Shown: in pieces, positions 16,046 to 26,263 of the stretch
Position numbering within the stretch: the stretch's first letter is position 1
Layout of the letters: each line of letters begins with the position of its first letter
From: Rikenellaceae bacterium
Lineage (GTDB): Bacteria; Bacteroidota; Bacteroidia; Bacteroidales; Rikenellaceae
NCBI GenBank assembly: GCA_009783565.1
Contig: WRDF01000009.1
Location: forward strand, 1-64,000
Reading direction: 5' to 3'
Length of the DNA stretch: 64,000 nucleotides
Position numbers and translations under genes: made by a program
The notes under the pieces: generated by a model
What the model saw: the letters and a program-made list of their open reading frames with translations, nothing else
Told to the model about the DNA's origin: nothing
Databases searched by the model: none

Positions 16046-19000
16046 TTAAAATGTTCCGGTTACGCCCAAAGACAACACCCGTGCAAAAGGATAGTACAGA
16101 CCGCGTTCGGCCTTAATCGATGAGAGAGTAAATACATCGTTCATTATGGCTGACAGCCTCAGTCTTTTGAATCCGGTTCTTTCCAGAAAACTGTTCTGGA
16201 ACTCATAGTAAGCCGACAACGAACCCAGGGAAAGCATATTTTCCGTCTGAACGAATCGGGTGGTCGAACGCGTCCGTTCTTGATAAGCTACGGGATCGCC
16301 GTCATACTGGAAAGTTCCGAGCCGCTTGAACTGAGCATCCTGCCCCGGTTCTTTCCATCTGCCCAAGAGCACTCGCCGATCGACGTTATATCTGATATCT
16401 ATATTCTCAACCCTATCGACAAGCGTCTGGTTATATATCTGTCCGCCACGCGTGAACCGGAGGTTCGCCGTCAGACCGAAGCCCTTGTACTGTCCTGAAA
16501 AACCGGCCGTGCCGTAATATTTCGGCGTGCGGTCACCGGCAGCGATCAGATCGTTCAGATCATAGACGTATGTCAGCGTACCGTCTTTCTTGACATAGAT
16601 CTCTTGTCCTGTCATCGGGTCTATACCCAGCGACTGTACCGCCCAGATGGTAGTCATCGATTGTCCGTCCTGATATATCAGGACCGGTGCGTTTTGTCTT
16701 CTGTCCGCAGCCAGCTTCATCTGAATTTCATTGGTTGCCCTCATGCTTTCCGATAGACGGATGATCTTATTTACATTGTGGACAAGCGAACCGTTCACGT
16801 TGAAGAATCCGTCGTTGTTCATGAAAATATTGTAGCTCAGTCTCGTTTCGAATCCACGGTTACCGACCAGGCCCACGTTATCCTTAACTCCTGCAAAACC
16901 TATCGAAGTGGGTTTGGTGATATCGTTAATCATATCCTGGGTCCGTCTGTCGTAATAATCGAAACTCACAGCTGCCCTGTGTATGACGAAGTCCAAGCCC
17001 ACATTATTTTCTCTGGTTCGCTCCCATTTGAGCAGCGGATTGGGCATCTTGGCGAGATATGAACCCGTCAGGCCCTGATATTTTTCCGCGAAGTATTCAT
17101 AAACGCCGATAGCTTCATTCACATTGAAATTCTGATTGCCCATAACTCCCGTCGAGACGCGCAATCGGAGCTGACGTATAATTTCATTACCTTTTAGGAA
17201 CTCTTCGTTATGTATGTTCCACCCCAATCCGATACTCCAACCCGGCGACCATCGGTTATTGCTGCCATAAAGCGACGAGGCACTCATGCGGTAAGTCATG
17301 TCGGCGAAATAACGGTTGTCGTAGGTGTAATTCCCCGATGCGAGAAAGCTTATTTCGCGAGCGAGGGACGATATCCCGACCGGCGTCATACCGAGCGCAT
17401 ACTGTCGTGCGAAAGTTATGTCGGCAGCCTGATTGTTCGGAAAACCTTCCGCCCTGTTTATATAGCCTGAGAACGTGGTCTCTTCGATCTTGCCCCCGAC
17501 GTTCATGAACACACCGTGCTTGTCGAAATTCCTGTTATACTGTGCATTAACGTCGCCCCTGAGCGAATTACCCTTGCCATTATCCAGACGATAAGAACCT
17601 CTGCGCGCCCTTACTTCATCCGAAGTGCCGAGTAACCATGCGGAGGTCGAAAACGTGGAATGATTCGCGGGAAGAAATTCATCCGCATCGTTTCGTTTTG
17701 CCGAAACACCTATACGGCTCACTAATTTAAGATAATTCGAAAACCTGTATTCGAATTCGAAATTGTTCACGAATTCGAGGTAGCTCTGAGAAAGCAATGT
17801 GCCTATCCGGGCATCGTACATCGGGTTCGGAATATAACTCGAAGCTTCGGCCCATCTCAGTACGGATCCGGTCACGGGATCGGTAGCTTGCCAATAAGGA
17901 TTCATCCTCACATATTCGTTGAACGTGCCCCAGGGAGAATCGAAGCTCTTATTGCTCGTGATGGTCGCAATATTTCTGAAACGTAAATTGTTCTTACGGT
18001 AAGAAAGATTGATATTACCTTGTACGTTGGTTCGATTCGAACCCTTCATTACACCGTCGATTCTGTTATATGAAAAGTCGAACGCTCCTCTGAGCGACTG
18101 GTAATCGCCCAATTCTACGTTCAGATTATGCCTGTGTCCGATGCCTGTTCTGAGCGGTTTGGAAATCCAATAAGTGTCCAAGCCGCCTAAGATACGTTGA
18201 AGACGATCGTTGTACAGTCTGTTCAGATTCATCTGCTCTACGATATTGTTGGAGGTATAAAATCCGTCGATCCGCTCGGCTTCCAATTTTTCGGCGGCAT
18301 TACACAGATTGTAGCTCGTCAGGTCGGGCATCGTGATTTCCAGACCGCCGACATATGTAATGCGCTGTTCTCCGCTGGAAAGGTGTTTGGTTTCGATAAC
18401 CACGACACCGTTCGCGGCCTTAGAGCCGTATATCGCTTTTGCAGCCGCATCTTTGAGTAATGTCACGCTTTCGATCCGGTTCATGTCCATGTCTAAAACG
18501 CGCTCTACGCTTGCCTCGAAACCATCGACAATGAAAAGAGGTTGATTGGGAATACTCTGATAGTTGCCCCTTATCGTGTTCGAAAGGTCTTTGCCGTCGG
18601 ACGGAAAACTCGTAATACCGCGCATCCTGACCTCCGGCATCACGTTGGGATTAGAACCGAATTCTATGTTGTCGAAGATTTGGAGAGACGCATCGAGATT
18701 CCGCAGGCTCTGAAAAACGTTCTGACTGCTGACGCGCGTCAAATCGCTGGCCGTCATCGTAACGGACGAACCGGTATAGCTTTCGGCCCTGCGAGTGAAG
18801 ATACCCGTAACGACTACCTCCTGTATCCTGCTTTCGCTGACCTTCATTCTTATGGTCCGGGCGTTGGCGAGCGTAACTGCCTGGGTCTCATACCCTATAT
18901 AAGACACTTCCAGCATAATGTTGGGGTCATCCGTCGTCGTGATGACATACTGCCCGTTTACGTCGGCAATAGCCCCCGTTTGTGTCCCCCTTATCCTTAC

Positions 19001-19432
19001 GGTCGCCCCGATAAGTGCATTGCCATCCATATCGGTGACAGTGCCCGTTATACGGATTCTGCCGGTCTGAGCCTGTTCTCCCGCCGCACGCATCTCGACG
19101 AATATTTGTCTGCCGCTGATACTGTAAGTATTTCCCGTGCCTGCGAACAGCCGGTCAAGGACTTGTCTTAGAGGTTCGTCGGTGGCTTTGAGATTAACCC
19201 GACGGGCAGGTTCGATAATGTTGTCCTGAAAAAAGAACCTGTAACCGCTATTCTCGGCGATTATGGTTAAGGACTCTGTAAAAGTTTTGTCCTGGATATC
19301 GATTGTCAGGAGAGGTTCTCCGCTATCGACCGGACTCTGACTATTTGCGGTAGCGGCGGCAAGGCCGGAAAAAACAAAAATGACCGCACAGCAAATCTTT
19401 ACTAATCGTACAGTTAGTAGTTTTTTTTTCAT
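16046..19432 (-). CDS. SusC/RagA-type TonB-dependent outer-membrane transporter with STN domain
   Basis: A 1128-residue transporter. In order it has a signal peptide (to about 30), a secretin/TonB short N-terminal (STN) domain at about 42-95 that can talk to a FecR-type anti-sigma factor, a carboxypeptidase-D-like beta sandwich (about 124-200), a plug domain (about 215-345, ending AAAKAIYGSKAANGVVVIETK) and a beta-barrel to the C-terminal Phe (LGVTGTF). The STN domain fits the FecR and sigma genes just upstream. The 20 bases around its start (ATTGCAAATGTATGAAAAAA) recur exactly at 63275-63294. Confidence 0.95.
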   Translation of the reverse strand: MKKKLLTVRLVKICCAVIFVFSGLAAATANSQSPVDSGEPLLTIDIQDKTFTESLTIIAENSGYRFFFQDNIIEPARRVNLKATDEPLRQVLDRLFAGTGNTYSISGRQIFVEMRAAGEQAQTGRIRITGTVTDMDGNALIGATVRIRGTQTGAIADVNGQYVITTTDDPNIMLEVSYIGYETQAVTLANARTIRMKVSESRIQEVVVTGIFTRRAESYTGSSVTMTASDLTRVSSQNVFQSLRNLDASLQIFDNIEFGSNPNVMPEVRMRGITSFPSDGKDLSNTIRGNYQSIPNQPLFIVDGFEASVERVLDMDMNRIESVTLLKDAAAKAIYGSKAANGVVVIETKHLSSGEQRITYVGGLEITMPDLTSYNLCNAAEKLEAERIDGFYTSNNIVEQMNLNRLYNDRLQRILGGLDTYWISKPLRTGIGHRHNLNVELGDYQSLRGAFDFSYNRIDGVMKGSNRTNVQGNINLSYRKNNLRFRNIATITSNKSFDSPWGTFNEYVRMNPYWQATDPVTGSVLRWAEASSYIPNPMYDARIGTLLSQSYLEFVNNFEFEYRFSNYLKLVSRIGVSAKRNDADEFLPANHSTFSTSAWLLGTSDEVRARRGSYRLDNGKGNSLRGDVNAQYNRNFDKHGVFMNVGGKIEETTFSGYINRAEGFPNNQAADITFARQYALGMTPVGISSLAREISFLASGNYTYDNRYFADMTYRMSASSLYGSNNRWSPGWSIGLGWNIHNEEFLKGNEIIRQLRLRVSTGVMGNQNFNVNEAIGVYEYFAEKYQGLTGSYLAKMPNPLLKWERTRENNVGLDFVIHRAAVSFDYYDRRTQDMINDITKPTSIGFAGVKDNVGLVGNRGFETRLSYNIFMNNDGFFNVNGSLVHNVNKIIRLSESMRATNEIQMKLAADRRQNAPVLIYQDGQSMTTIWAVQSLGIDPMTGQEIYVKKDGTLTYVYDLNDLIAAGDRTPKYYGTAGFSGQYKGFGLTANLRFTRGGQIYNQTLVDRVENIDIRYNVDRRVLLGRWKEPGQDAQFKRLGTFQYDGDPVAYQERTRSTTRFVQTENMLSLGSLSAYYEFQNSFLERTGFKRLRLSAIMNDVFTLSSIKAERGLYYPFARVLSLGVTGTF

Positions 19433-19483
19433 ACATTTGCAATGTTTTTAAACTTAGAGTTAGGGTTTAATGACACGTTTCAC

Positions 19484-19519
19484 AGAGTAGGCGGTCGTCT
19501 CCCAATAACCGTCTACTCT
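19484..19519. promoter_or_regulatory. Hairpin between fecR and susC
   Basis: AGAGTAG-CGGT pairs with ACCG-CTACTCT with one mismatched position per arm. It sits in the 125-base gap between fecR and susC. On the coding (minus) strand no T-run follows, so it is more likely an mRNA stability or attenuation element than a terminator. The other FecR-SusC gap also holds a hairpin (30994-31027). Confidence 0.4.
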
Positions 19520-19557
19520 TTTATTTTTCGTACAATGTTTTCACACCATAGGCAAAC

Positions 19558-20727
19558 TCATTTTTTAGTTATTATGTATTTCCCGTTCTCAAATCTAAAT
19601 TCGACCGAGGCGACACCGCAAATACCCTCCAAAACTCTCTCAAAATCTTCGGACAGATAGAGATCGCCTGAACATCTAACATCGCCCGCCCCTTGCATAC
19701 AGACTATCTCGACCCCATAATATTTCGCCACGTCCTTCAATATATCTTCCAGCCTCTCACTCGCAAAATGAATGTAACCGTCTTTCCATGAGACTAATCT
19801 ATGTGCATCGACTGTTTTAACGCCGTTGCCTCGCGGCGAAGAATAGAACATTTCGTTAGGTTTGAGCTGTAACTGTCTATCTCCGTCATGCCTCAATTTC
19901 ACAGCACCTTCCACTAAGATTACGGACATACCTTCGTCGCTCTCGTAATCTGAAACATTGAGTTTCGTGCCCAGCACTTCGACCGTAATTCGCGGAGTCT
20001 TGATTATAAAAGGGCGATCACTATCGTGAGCTATATCACCATAGATTTCTCCTATAACATATATCTCACGCCGGTCGTCCGCGAACATTTCGGGATAAAC
20101 CATTCTGGTTCCGGCGTTCACCCATATTTTACTGCCATCGGAGAGCGTTACCGAAGATTGTTTCCCGAACGGCACCAACAGTTGATTGAATTCCATTCTT
20201 TTCGATGCCTGCGTATAGACCTCTTCATTTATCCTGATACCGTCATCACTACTGTAATCTATTGCCGCCCGGTTACCGTAGAACTCCACTTTGTTCTCCG
20301 ACAGTACCAACTGTATCCTATCCGACATCTCCACCATTGCCATCTCTCTGAACTTCACCACGTCACCGGTAGCGTCATGCTCTGTCTCTTTGCGGATGGT
20401 AGCGAGCAATATTATGAATACCGCCACAGCGGCGGACGCTGCTCCAATATATATGGATAACCTTTTCGACCTCTTCTTTTGTCCGATGCTCTCCGAAATG
20501 CGATCCTGCAAAGCGGCTATCCGCTCATCCGAAACCCTTAGATTTTCGCTCCTAAGCGCAAGTACGAACTCCTTGGCCTGTTCGAAATTCTCCTTGTTTT
20601 TCGTTGCCGCTTCCGTCCAAAGAGAATCCGCCTCGGCGGTGGGACTTAGAATGGATTTCAAAAAGAAATCGTCCAGCAGGAACTGCTCGACAGAATAATT
20701 AAGATACTTTTCCTCTTTTAATTTCAT
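19558..20727 (-). CDS. FecR-family anti-sigma factor
   Basis: A 389-residue inner-membrane protein. The cytoplasmic part (about 1-90) binds the ECF sigma factor, one membrane helix lies at about 92-110 (IYIGAASAAVAVFIILLAT), and the periplasmic part holds the FecR domain (LVPFGKQSSVTLSDGSKIWVNAGTRMVYPE, about 185-215) and the C-terminal DUF4974 region (FASERLEDILKDVAKYYGVEI). It is expected to release the sigma factor when the STN domain of the SusC protein signals that ligand is present. The sigma gene is directly upstream and susC directly downstream. Confidence 0.93.
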   Translation of the reverse strand: MKLKEEKYLNYSVEQFLLDDFFLKSILSPTAEADSLWTEAATKNKENFEQAKEFVLALRSENLRVSDERIAALQDRISESIGQKKRSKRLSIYIGAASAAVAVFIILLATIRKETEHDATGDVVKFREMAMVEMSDRIQLVLSENKVEFYGNRAAIDYSSDDGIRINEEVYTQASKRMEFNQLLVPFGKQSSVTLSDGSKIWVNAGTRMVYPEMFADDRREIYVIGEIYGDIAHDSDRPFIIKTPRITVEVLGTKLNVSDYESDEGMSVILVEGAVKLRHDGDRQLQLKPNEMFYSSPRGNGVKTVDAHRLVSWKDGYIHFASERLEDILKDVAKYYGVEIVCMQGAGDVRCSGDLYLSEDFERVLEGICGVASVEFRFENGKYIITKK

Positions 20728-20813
20728 GCGCTAGATGTGTCTTTGCATATATAAAGACAACGCAAGGACAAAAAAGTACTCTGTTTTTGACAGAAAAAAT
20801 CTGAATAAAAAAA

Positions 20814-21350
20814 TTAGCAGGAAGGAGGGGGAATTTGCCGGATTTTTTTGATGGAGACATGTAGTATATTCTTTACTGATTGCAGGTTTATTTCCAGCAT
20901 ACGGGCAATCTCTCCGAGTGGGAGTTCTTCGACGAAGCGATAATATATCACCTGTCGCTGTCGTTCGGATAGAATATGGTCTAATCGCGAGAGGAATATT
21001 TCATAACCGGTCTGCTGCTCCCGGCGAAGCATACCCAGATCGGTATCGGAGTCCACAGATGGCAGGATAAGATTTTCAAGTCGGAACGTGGCGGGTTTTT
21101 TCAGGATGTTGAGCAACGTGTTTTTCAGGGAGATGAACAGATATGACCTGACATTTGCCACGCCGCGCAATTTGTCGTTGCCGTATATTTTCACGAAAAC
21201 ATCATGTATCGCATCCTCTATAATGTCTTTGTCGGATGTGAACCGCAAGCCGAACAGATACATCCGCTTGGCGTATAGATCGTATATTTGAGAACATGCA
21301 TTCTTGTCTCCGGTCAAGAATGCATGCCAGATATGGTCATCCTGACTCAT
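20814..21350 (-). CDS. ECF-type RNA polymerase sigma factor
   Basis: A 178-residue sigma factor with region 2 at about 20-90 (YDLYAKRMYLFGLRFTSDKDIIEDAIHDVFVKIY) and region 4 at about 125-172 (LSERQRQVIYYRFVEELPLGEIARML, then SVKNILHVSIKKI). This matches the Bacteroidota SusCD-linked ECF group. With the FecR protein next to it, it probably turns on the locus extending down to 6825. The gene has its own -7 box. Confidence 0.93.
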   Translation of the reverse strand: MSQDDHIWHAFLTGDKNACSQIYDLYAKRMYLFGLRFTSDKDIIEDAIHDVFVKIYGNDKLRGVANVRSYLFISLKNTLLNILKKPATFRLENLILPSVDSDTDLGMLRREQQTGYEIFLSRLDHILSERQRQVIYYRFVEELPLGEIARMLEINLQSVKNILHVSIKKIRQIPPPSC

Positions 21351-21381
21351 GATAAATTACAATATATATCGTATAGGATTA

Positions 21382-21389
21382 CAAATATA
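21382..21389 (-). promoter_or_regulatory. -7 promoter box of the ECF sigma gene
   Basis: The minus strand reads TATATTTG about 32 bases before the ATG. The rest of the 296-base gap up to 21646 shows no gene, only a loose AACCCG/CGGGTT pairing near 21612-21638 that may end the rlmB transcript. Confidence 0.5.
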
Positions 21390-21646
21390 TCTGATTTTAG
21401 CCGAATTCCATAACGTAGCTCTCGAATTAAAGAATCAGGATGTTCCGCAGAGGTGTAGCAATTTGGGGACAAATTTCAGCGCATTCTCAAGTAAGTTTCA
21501 TGTTGCCGTCGGACTTACATAACCACTTGTCGGGACTTTATTGAGATTTAAGAGAAAATCTGCGCGCCCCCAAATCTTCGAATGTAAAAAACGGGCCGCA
21601 AATATCCGCAAACCCGCCATGTTTGTAAAGTAAATGTCGGGTTTCG

Positions 21647-22408
21647 TTATTCCCCCTTACATTCGCCGCGCGCATCGCTATAATGACCACGTTGCCTCAC
21701 GGCCTCGAACAGGATCACGGCGGCGGCGGCAGAGACGTTGAGCGATTCGACAGCACCCGCGAGCGGGATCGACAGCTGCACATCGCACATTTTCACCACC
21801 TCGCGCGACACGCCGGCATCCTCGCTGCCCATGACGATGACCGTCGGGCGGCGCAGGTCGGCATCATAGAGGAGCGCGTCGCTCTTTTCGCTGGCGGCGG
21901 CAAGCTGCAAACCCTCGTCCTGCAACATTTTCAGCGCGTTGCGCATACTTCCCACCCGACATACGGCGATCCGCGCCAACGCCCCTGCCGACGTCTTCAT
22001 GGCATCGGCGTTCACAGGCGCGGCGTTCTTGGCAGCGACTATGAGTCCGTGCGCCCCTGCACACTCGGCGCTGCGCGCAATAGCACCGAAGTTGCGCACG
22101 TCGGTCACCCCGTCAAGAGCGACAAATAGCGGCACATCGCCCTGCGGTATGCGTTCCAGCAACTCGGCGAGTTCGACGTAGGCTATCGCCGCCGTCTGCG
22201 CCACCACGCCCTGGTGATTGCCCTTCGTGAGGCGGTTGAGCTTCTCGACGGGCACTTCCTGCACGACGACCCCGCGCCGCCTGCAAATTTCGCGCAGTTC
22301 GCCGAGCAGCTGCCCTTCCGCGCCCTTGCGCACATACACTTTCTCGATTTGCCGTCCGGCCCCGATGGCTTCGGCAACGGGACGTATCCCGAAAATTATA
22401 TTTTCCAT
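21647..22408 (-). CDS. rlmB: 23S rRNA 2'-O-methyltransferase of the RlmB/TrmH (SPOUT) family
   Basis: A 253-residue SPOUT methyltransferase using S-adenosylmethionine on a ribose of 23S rRNA. I take the ATG at 22406-22408, as MENIIFGIRPVAEAIGAG is the conserved family start. The open frame runs seven codons further. It has the N-terminal L30e-like RNA-binding domain and the knotted C-terminal domain with DGVTDVRNFGAIARSAECAGAHG, TSAGALARI, VMGSEDAGVSREVVKMCD and SIPLAGAVESLNVSAAAAVILFEAVRQR. These are the diagnostic SPOUT motifs, so the family is secure. The exact target base is inferred from homology. Confidence 0.9.
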   Translation of the reverse strand: MENIIFGIRPVAEAIGAGRQIEKVYVRKGAEGQLLGELREICRRRGVVVQEVPVEKLNRLTKGNHQGVVAQTAAIAYVELAELLERIPQGDVPLFVALDGVTDVRNFGAIARSAECAGAHGLIVAAKNAAPVNADAMKTSAGALARIAVCRVGSMRNALKMLQDEGLQLAAASEKSDALLYDADLRRPTVIVMGSEDAGVSREVVKMCDVQLSIPLAGAVESLNVSAAAAVILFEAVRQRGHYSDARGECKGE

Positions 22409-22445
22409 TTTCTCAAAGTTACGAATCATGCGGCAGCCAATTTAG

Positions 22446-22464
22446 CTAAACACGCGCGCGTGTT
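22446..22464. repeat. CG-alternating palindrome, core only, at the ABC-F stop codon
   Basis: AACACGCGCGCGTGTT is a perfect 16-base palindrome of the family seen at 351. It lies in the 54-base gap between the ABC-F gene and rlmB, and touches the ABC-F stop (22463-22465). Confidence 0.6.
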
Positions 22465-24427
22465 ATTCCGTCAGAAGTTCCAGTTCATAATGCAGCTTCT
22501 CCCACGTGTGCATTTCACTTTCGAGGCGGCGTTTCAGGGCGTTGTAGCTCTCGAAAACCGCAGGGTCGGCCATGTCTATACCCGATGTGGCGGAGTCGGC
22601 GATCCGTGCATCCCACCCGGCAATTTCACCTTCCAATCTGGCGATCGAAGTCTCCGTTTTTTCGATAGCGCCACGCACACGGCGCAACTCTTTTTCCGCT
22701 TCCTTGCGTTGCTTATATTCTTCCTTGCCCGATTTTCCCGATGCCGCGACAGATGCTGCGCCGGATGCCGCGGCAGGCGAAACAGCCGCCGTCGCAACCT
22801 CGATCTGCTGCATGGATTCGAGTTTGCGCCGTTCCAAAAAATAGTGTATCCCGCCGAGATATTCGCGCACGCCGCCGTCGCGAAATTCGTATATCTTGTC
22901 CACCATGCCGTCAAGGAACTCACGGTCGTGCGACACTACCACCAGCGTGCCGTCGTAGCGCATCAACGCCTGCTTCAACACGTCTTTCGAGCGCATGTCC
23001 ATGTGGTTGGTTGGTTCGTCCATCACCAGCAGATTATGCGGCGAGAGCATCATGCGCGCCATTGCCAGCCGCGCACGTTCGCCGCCCGACAGCACGCGTA
23101 CCTTTTTGTCCACCTCCTCGCCGCGAAACAGGAACGCGCCCAGAATATCGCGCAGCCGCGTGCGGATGTCGCCCACCGCCACGCGGTCGAGCGTATCCAG
23201 CACCGTCGCATCGCCGTCCAGCGTACCCGTCTGATCCTGAGCATAATAACCCACGCGGACGTTGTGTCCGAGTCGCAGTGTTCCTTCGCTCGCCGCGAGT
23301 TCGCCTACGAGCATCCGCGCAAAGGTCGTTTTACCCTCGCCGTTGCGCCCCACCAGAGCTATCCGGTCGCCGCGCCCGATAACGAAATCCGCCCCGCCGA
23401 ATACGCGCTTCGGGCCAAACGACTTCCCCGCCTCGCACACCTCCGCCACTATCTGTCCCGAACGCGGCGCAGGCGGAAAACGCAGGTTCAGCCTGCTCAC
23501 GTCCTCGTCATCGACTTCGAGACGGTCGAGTTTTTCCAACTGCTTGACACGCGACTGCACCTGATTCGACTTCGTGGGTTTATAACGGAATTTTTCGATG
23601 AACTCTTCGGTCTTTTCGATCATGCGCTGCTGATTGGTGTATGCCGCCATCTGCTGCTCGCGCCTCTCGTGCCGCAATTCGACGTAATGGCTGTACGGCG
23701 CTTTGTAGTCGTATATGCGTCCGAGCGATATTTCGACCGTGCGGTTGGTAACCGCATCGAGGAACGCGCGGTCGTGCGATATCAGCACCACCGCACCCGG
23801 ATAATCGCGCAGATACTCCTCCAACCACTGTATGCTCTCGATGTCGAGATGGTTCGTAGGTTCATCGAGCAGGAAGACCGACGGACGGCGCAAAAGCAGT
23901 TTCGCCAGTTCGATGCGCATACGCCAACCGCCGCTGAATTCGCTCGTCGGGCGGTTGAAATCCGAACGCCGAAAGCCCAGACCCAAAAGCGTGCGTTCGA
24001 TTTCCGCCTCGCGGTTGCCGCCGCCGAGAATATGATAGCGGTCGGTGGCGTCGTTCAATGCGTGCAACAGTTGCTCGTATTCCGCCGTTTCGTAATCCGT
24101 GCGCGTCGTAATCTCGTCGGTGAGGCGTGTGATCTCGCGCTCCAAAGCGATAAGCTGGTCGAACGCCTTTGCCGTCTCGGCCACGAGCGTCGTGGTGTCG
24201 GCCGTCGCCATTTGCTGCGGAAGATAGCCTATGGTGCAGTCGGCGCTGCGCGTCACCACACCGCTCGTGGCCGGTTGTTCACCCGTGAGCACTTTGAGCA
24301 GCGTGGTCTTCCCCGCTCCGTTGCGCCCCACCAGCCCGATGCGGTCGCGCGGGTTTATCACGAGCGAAATATCGCGAAACAGGTCCCAGCCGCCGAAACT
24401 TACCGTAAGATTATCTGTCGAAATCAT
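22463..24427 (-). CDS. ABC-F family ATPase (ribosome-associated type)
   Basis: A 654-residue protein with two ATP-binding cassettes and no membrane part. Cassette 1 has [32 protein letters not shown] and [12 protein letters not shown]. Cassette 2 has [32 protein letters not shown] and [12 protein letters not shown]. Between them is the ABC-F interdomain linker rich in Arg/Lys and Gln (about 240-300). A C-terminal basic coiled-coil (about 555-650) follows an Ala-rich stretch, as in Uup-like members. Such proteins act on ribosomes or give antibiotic resistance. The subfamily cannot be fixed by eye. Confidence 0.9.
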   Translation of the reverse strand: MISTDNLTVSFGGWDLFRDISLVINPRDRIGLVGRNGAGKTTLLKVLTGEQPATSGVVTRSADCTIGYLPQQMATADTTTLVAETAKAFDQLIALEREITRLTDEITTRTDYETAEYEQLLHALNDATDRYHILGGGNREAEIERTLLGLGFRRSDFNRPTSEFSGGWRMRIELAKLLLRRPSVFLLDEPTNHLDIESIQWLEEYLRDYPGAVVLISHDRAFLDAVTNRTVEISLGRIYDYKAPYSHYVELRHERREQQMAAYTNQQRMIEKTEEFIEKFRYKPTKSNQVQSRVKQLEKLDRLEVDDEDVSRLNLRFPPAPRSGQIVAEVCEAGKSFGPKRVFGGADFVIGRGDRIALVGRNGEGKTTFARMLVGELAASEGTLRLGHNVRVGYYAQDQTGTLDGDATVLDTLDRVAVGDIRTRLRDILGAFLFRGEEVDKKVRVLSGGERARLAMARMMLSPHNLLVMDEPTNHMDMRSKDVLKQALMRYDGTLVVVSHDREFLDGMVDKIYEFRDGGVREYLGGIHYFLERRKLESMQQIEVATAAVSPAAASGAASVAASGKSGKEEYKQRKEAEKELRRVRGAIEKTETSIARLEGEIAGWDARIADSATSGIDMADPAVFESYNALKRRLESEMHTWEKLHYELELLTE

Positions 24428-24471
24428 CTGTCATTGCTAAAACGCCGCGCTAAATTAATCAAATTAATCCA

Positions 24472-24479
24472 TAGATTTG
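24472..24479 (+). promoter_or_regulatory. -7 promoter box of the GNAT gene
   Basis: TAGATTTG matches TAnnTTTG and lies 35 bases before the GNAT ATG. Confidence 0.5.
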
Positions 24480-24514
24480 CACTCGGATATTATAACCGTT
24501 CAAGACAACTTAAT

Positions 24515-25054
24515 ATGGCAATACATCTTTTTGAAGATATATCGTTGCACTCTTTGGTTTCCGGTGACGTTGCCGACATATTCGAAACAATAGATTCTCA
24601 GCGGGATTATTTGGGCAAGTGGCTTCCATTTGTCGCCTTGACCCGCTCGGTCGATTTTACCCGTTCGTTTGTCGATTCTGTGCTGAATGCGCCGAGAGAT
24701 AGTTTCGAGCCGACATTTACGATTCGCAAGTCCGGCAAGTTTGTCGGTCTGATAGGGTTCAAATCGACAGACAAGGCTAATCGCAAAACGGAAATCGGGT
24801 ATTGGCTGTCCGGGCCTTTTCAGGGACAAGGCATAGCCACCCGCGCTGTCAAAGCGCTTTGCGAATATGCGTTTACCGAACTCGATATGAACCGGGTGCA
24901 GGTAAAATGTGCGGTCGGCAACGATCCGAGCAGTTTGATCCCCAAGCGCTTAGGGTTTATATTCGAAGGTATCGAAAGAGCAGGCGAGTTAAACTCTGAC
25001 GGAATATTCCGCGATATCGAGATATACAGCATCCTGAAATCCGAATATAATTAA
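24515..25054 (+). CDS. GNAT-family N-acetyltransferase (RimJ/RimL-like)
   Basis: A 179-residue acetyltransferase. I start at the ATG 24515-24517, because the open frame extends over 2 kb upstream only as antisense to the ABC-F gene. Residues 70-170 show the RimL-like fold: FVGLIGFKSTDKANRKTEIGYWLSGPFQGQGIATRAVKALCEYAF includes the acetyl-CoA loop QGQGIATRA. LDMNRVQVKCAVGNDPSSLIPKRLGFIFEGIER is the conserved second half. It probably acetylates the N-terminus of a ribosomal protein or a small amine, but the substrate is unknown. It has its own promoter. Confidence 0.88.
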   Translation: MAIHLFEDISLHSLVSGDVADIFETIDSQRDYLGKWLPFVALTRSVDFTRSFVDSVLNAPRDSFEPTFTIRKSGKFVGLIGFKSTDKANRKTEIGYWLSGPFQGQGIATRAVKALCEYAFTELDMNRVQVKCAVGNDPSSLIPKRLGFIFEGIERAGELNSDGIFRDIEIYSILKSEYN

Positions 25055-25097
25055 TTTCGTAATAAATTACGAATAACGGTCGTTTGTAAATGAAGAA

Positions 25098-25125
25098 AGG
25101 CGTCATCCTCGTAAGGGCGACGCCT
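25098..25125 (-). terminator. Terminator-like hairpin after the NigD-like gene
   Basis: On the minus strand AGGCGTC pairs with GACGCCT and is followed by TTCTTCATTT. It lies about 135 bases past the stop of the NigD-like gene, and about 45 bases past the GNAT stop on the other strand. No gene is seen in the remaining 205-base gap. Confidence 0.5.
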
Positions 25126-25259
25126 ATCAACCACCTTAATCCTAATTATTACAAGTCGCGATTGCATGAATCACGCTCTGCCGAAGTCAGACGGTCATAT
25201 ACGACCCGGCATGAAATATTAAATAAACACTATGCTGAAAACTATGGAACATCAATTTT

Positions 25260-26084
25260 TCAAATGGGATGCGAATTCATACCCGGTCCGATCGGCAATT
25301 CACTGATCACCTGCGTCTCGGTCCGGTCGTCCCACGTCTTGCCCTTGCCGGTTTCGTGCCATTGCCACACAAACTTCACCGGATACAGCGGTATGTTGTA
25401 TCTGTTGCCGGGCAGCACCGCGCCTATATCGAACGACACTTCATACTGATAGCGTTTGAATCCCGTCTGCGTGCCGCTCGGCGCATCGCCGCGGGCGTTA
25501 TAGCGCAGGCGGAGGGTCGGTATTCCGTCGAAAGAATCGGGGTCGGCCATACCATCGTCCGCGCCGTCAATATCATCCGTATCGTCCACCCACACGATGT
25601 TTATATCGTGCGGCGCATCGGTCTTTTTCCACACCGCATAGACCACGTCCACATATCGCCGCGCCGCGAAGGTCATGCCGACGATCTCGGCAAAGCTGTC
25701 GTTGCCGAGACTGTCGCTGCGGTGCGGCAAGTCTTCGTTTATGAAACTCTGCCGCACGGGGATGCGCAACTCGACAGGCGCTATGTACAGGAGTTTTATG
25801 TCACGGCTGCACGGCGACGGAAATGGCTGGGGGCAGTGATGCGACTCGACGATCTCGTAGTTGAACCTCGCGCGTGCACCGTTTTCCGGTGTCTCGTGTT
25901 GCCAGAGGTTATCTACGATGTGAAGCTCCATGCCATTGTCCTGCAACAGATAATAGCCGTCGGCGGCCTGCTCGCCGTGCCAGCACACCATGCCGATGCC
26001 GACATAATGCGTATTCTCCGGTTTATCGTATTCGGCACATCCGAATGCAATCAGCGCCGCCGCTATGATCAGGAGTTTTTTCAT
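25260..26084 (-). CDS. NigD-like lipoprotein
   Basis: A 274-residue lipoprotein: MKKLLIIAAALIAFGC gives Cys16 as the lipidated residue. Residues 35-100 (GYYLLQDNGMELHIVDNLWQ) match the N-terminal OB-like domain of NigD-like proteins, and the remaining beta-rich part, ending in DWR/DDRTET-type strands, matches their C-terminal domain. NigD proteins are Bacteroidota surface lipoproteins first noted beside a bacteriocin locus, and their function is uncertain. An acidic insert rich in Asp (about 185-205) lies between strands. It is transcribed alone. Confidence 0.78.
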   Translation of the reverse strand: MKKLLIIAAALIAFGCAEYDKPENTHYVGIGMVCWHGEQAADGYYLLQDNGMELHIVDNLWQHETPENGARARFNYEIVESHHCPQPFPSPCSRDIKLLYIAPVELRIPVRQSFINEDLPHRSDSLGNDSFAEIVGMTFAARRYVDVVYAVWKKTDAPHDINIVWVDDTDDIDGADDGMADPDSFDGIPTLRLRYNARGDAPSGTQTGFKRYQYEVSFDIGAVLPGNRYNIPLYPVKFVWQWHETGKGKTWDDRTETQVISELPIGPGMNSHPI

Positions 26085-26263
26085 GGGATTATAAATAAGA
26101 TGCCGCAGCCTTTAAAAACGTTGCATCGGGGAACGAAAAAATGAAAAGAATGTAAACATCATCCGAATCAATTCTTTGAAATAAGGCATGATATTTGCGG
26201 CGGTACAATATGGCATTAAAAATCCGGCAGGTTTAATTGTTTAATGTATTAAAATTTTCAGCT

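Noticed and set aside
22214-24514. Long plus-strand frame running into the GNAT gene (946 codons in all)
   Set aside because: The part up to 24514 is antisense to rlmB and the ABC-F gene and reads as low-complexity Arg/His/Phe sequence. Only the GNAT portion from 24515 matches a family.
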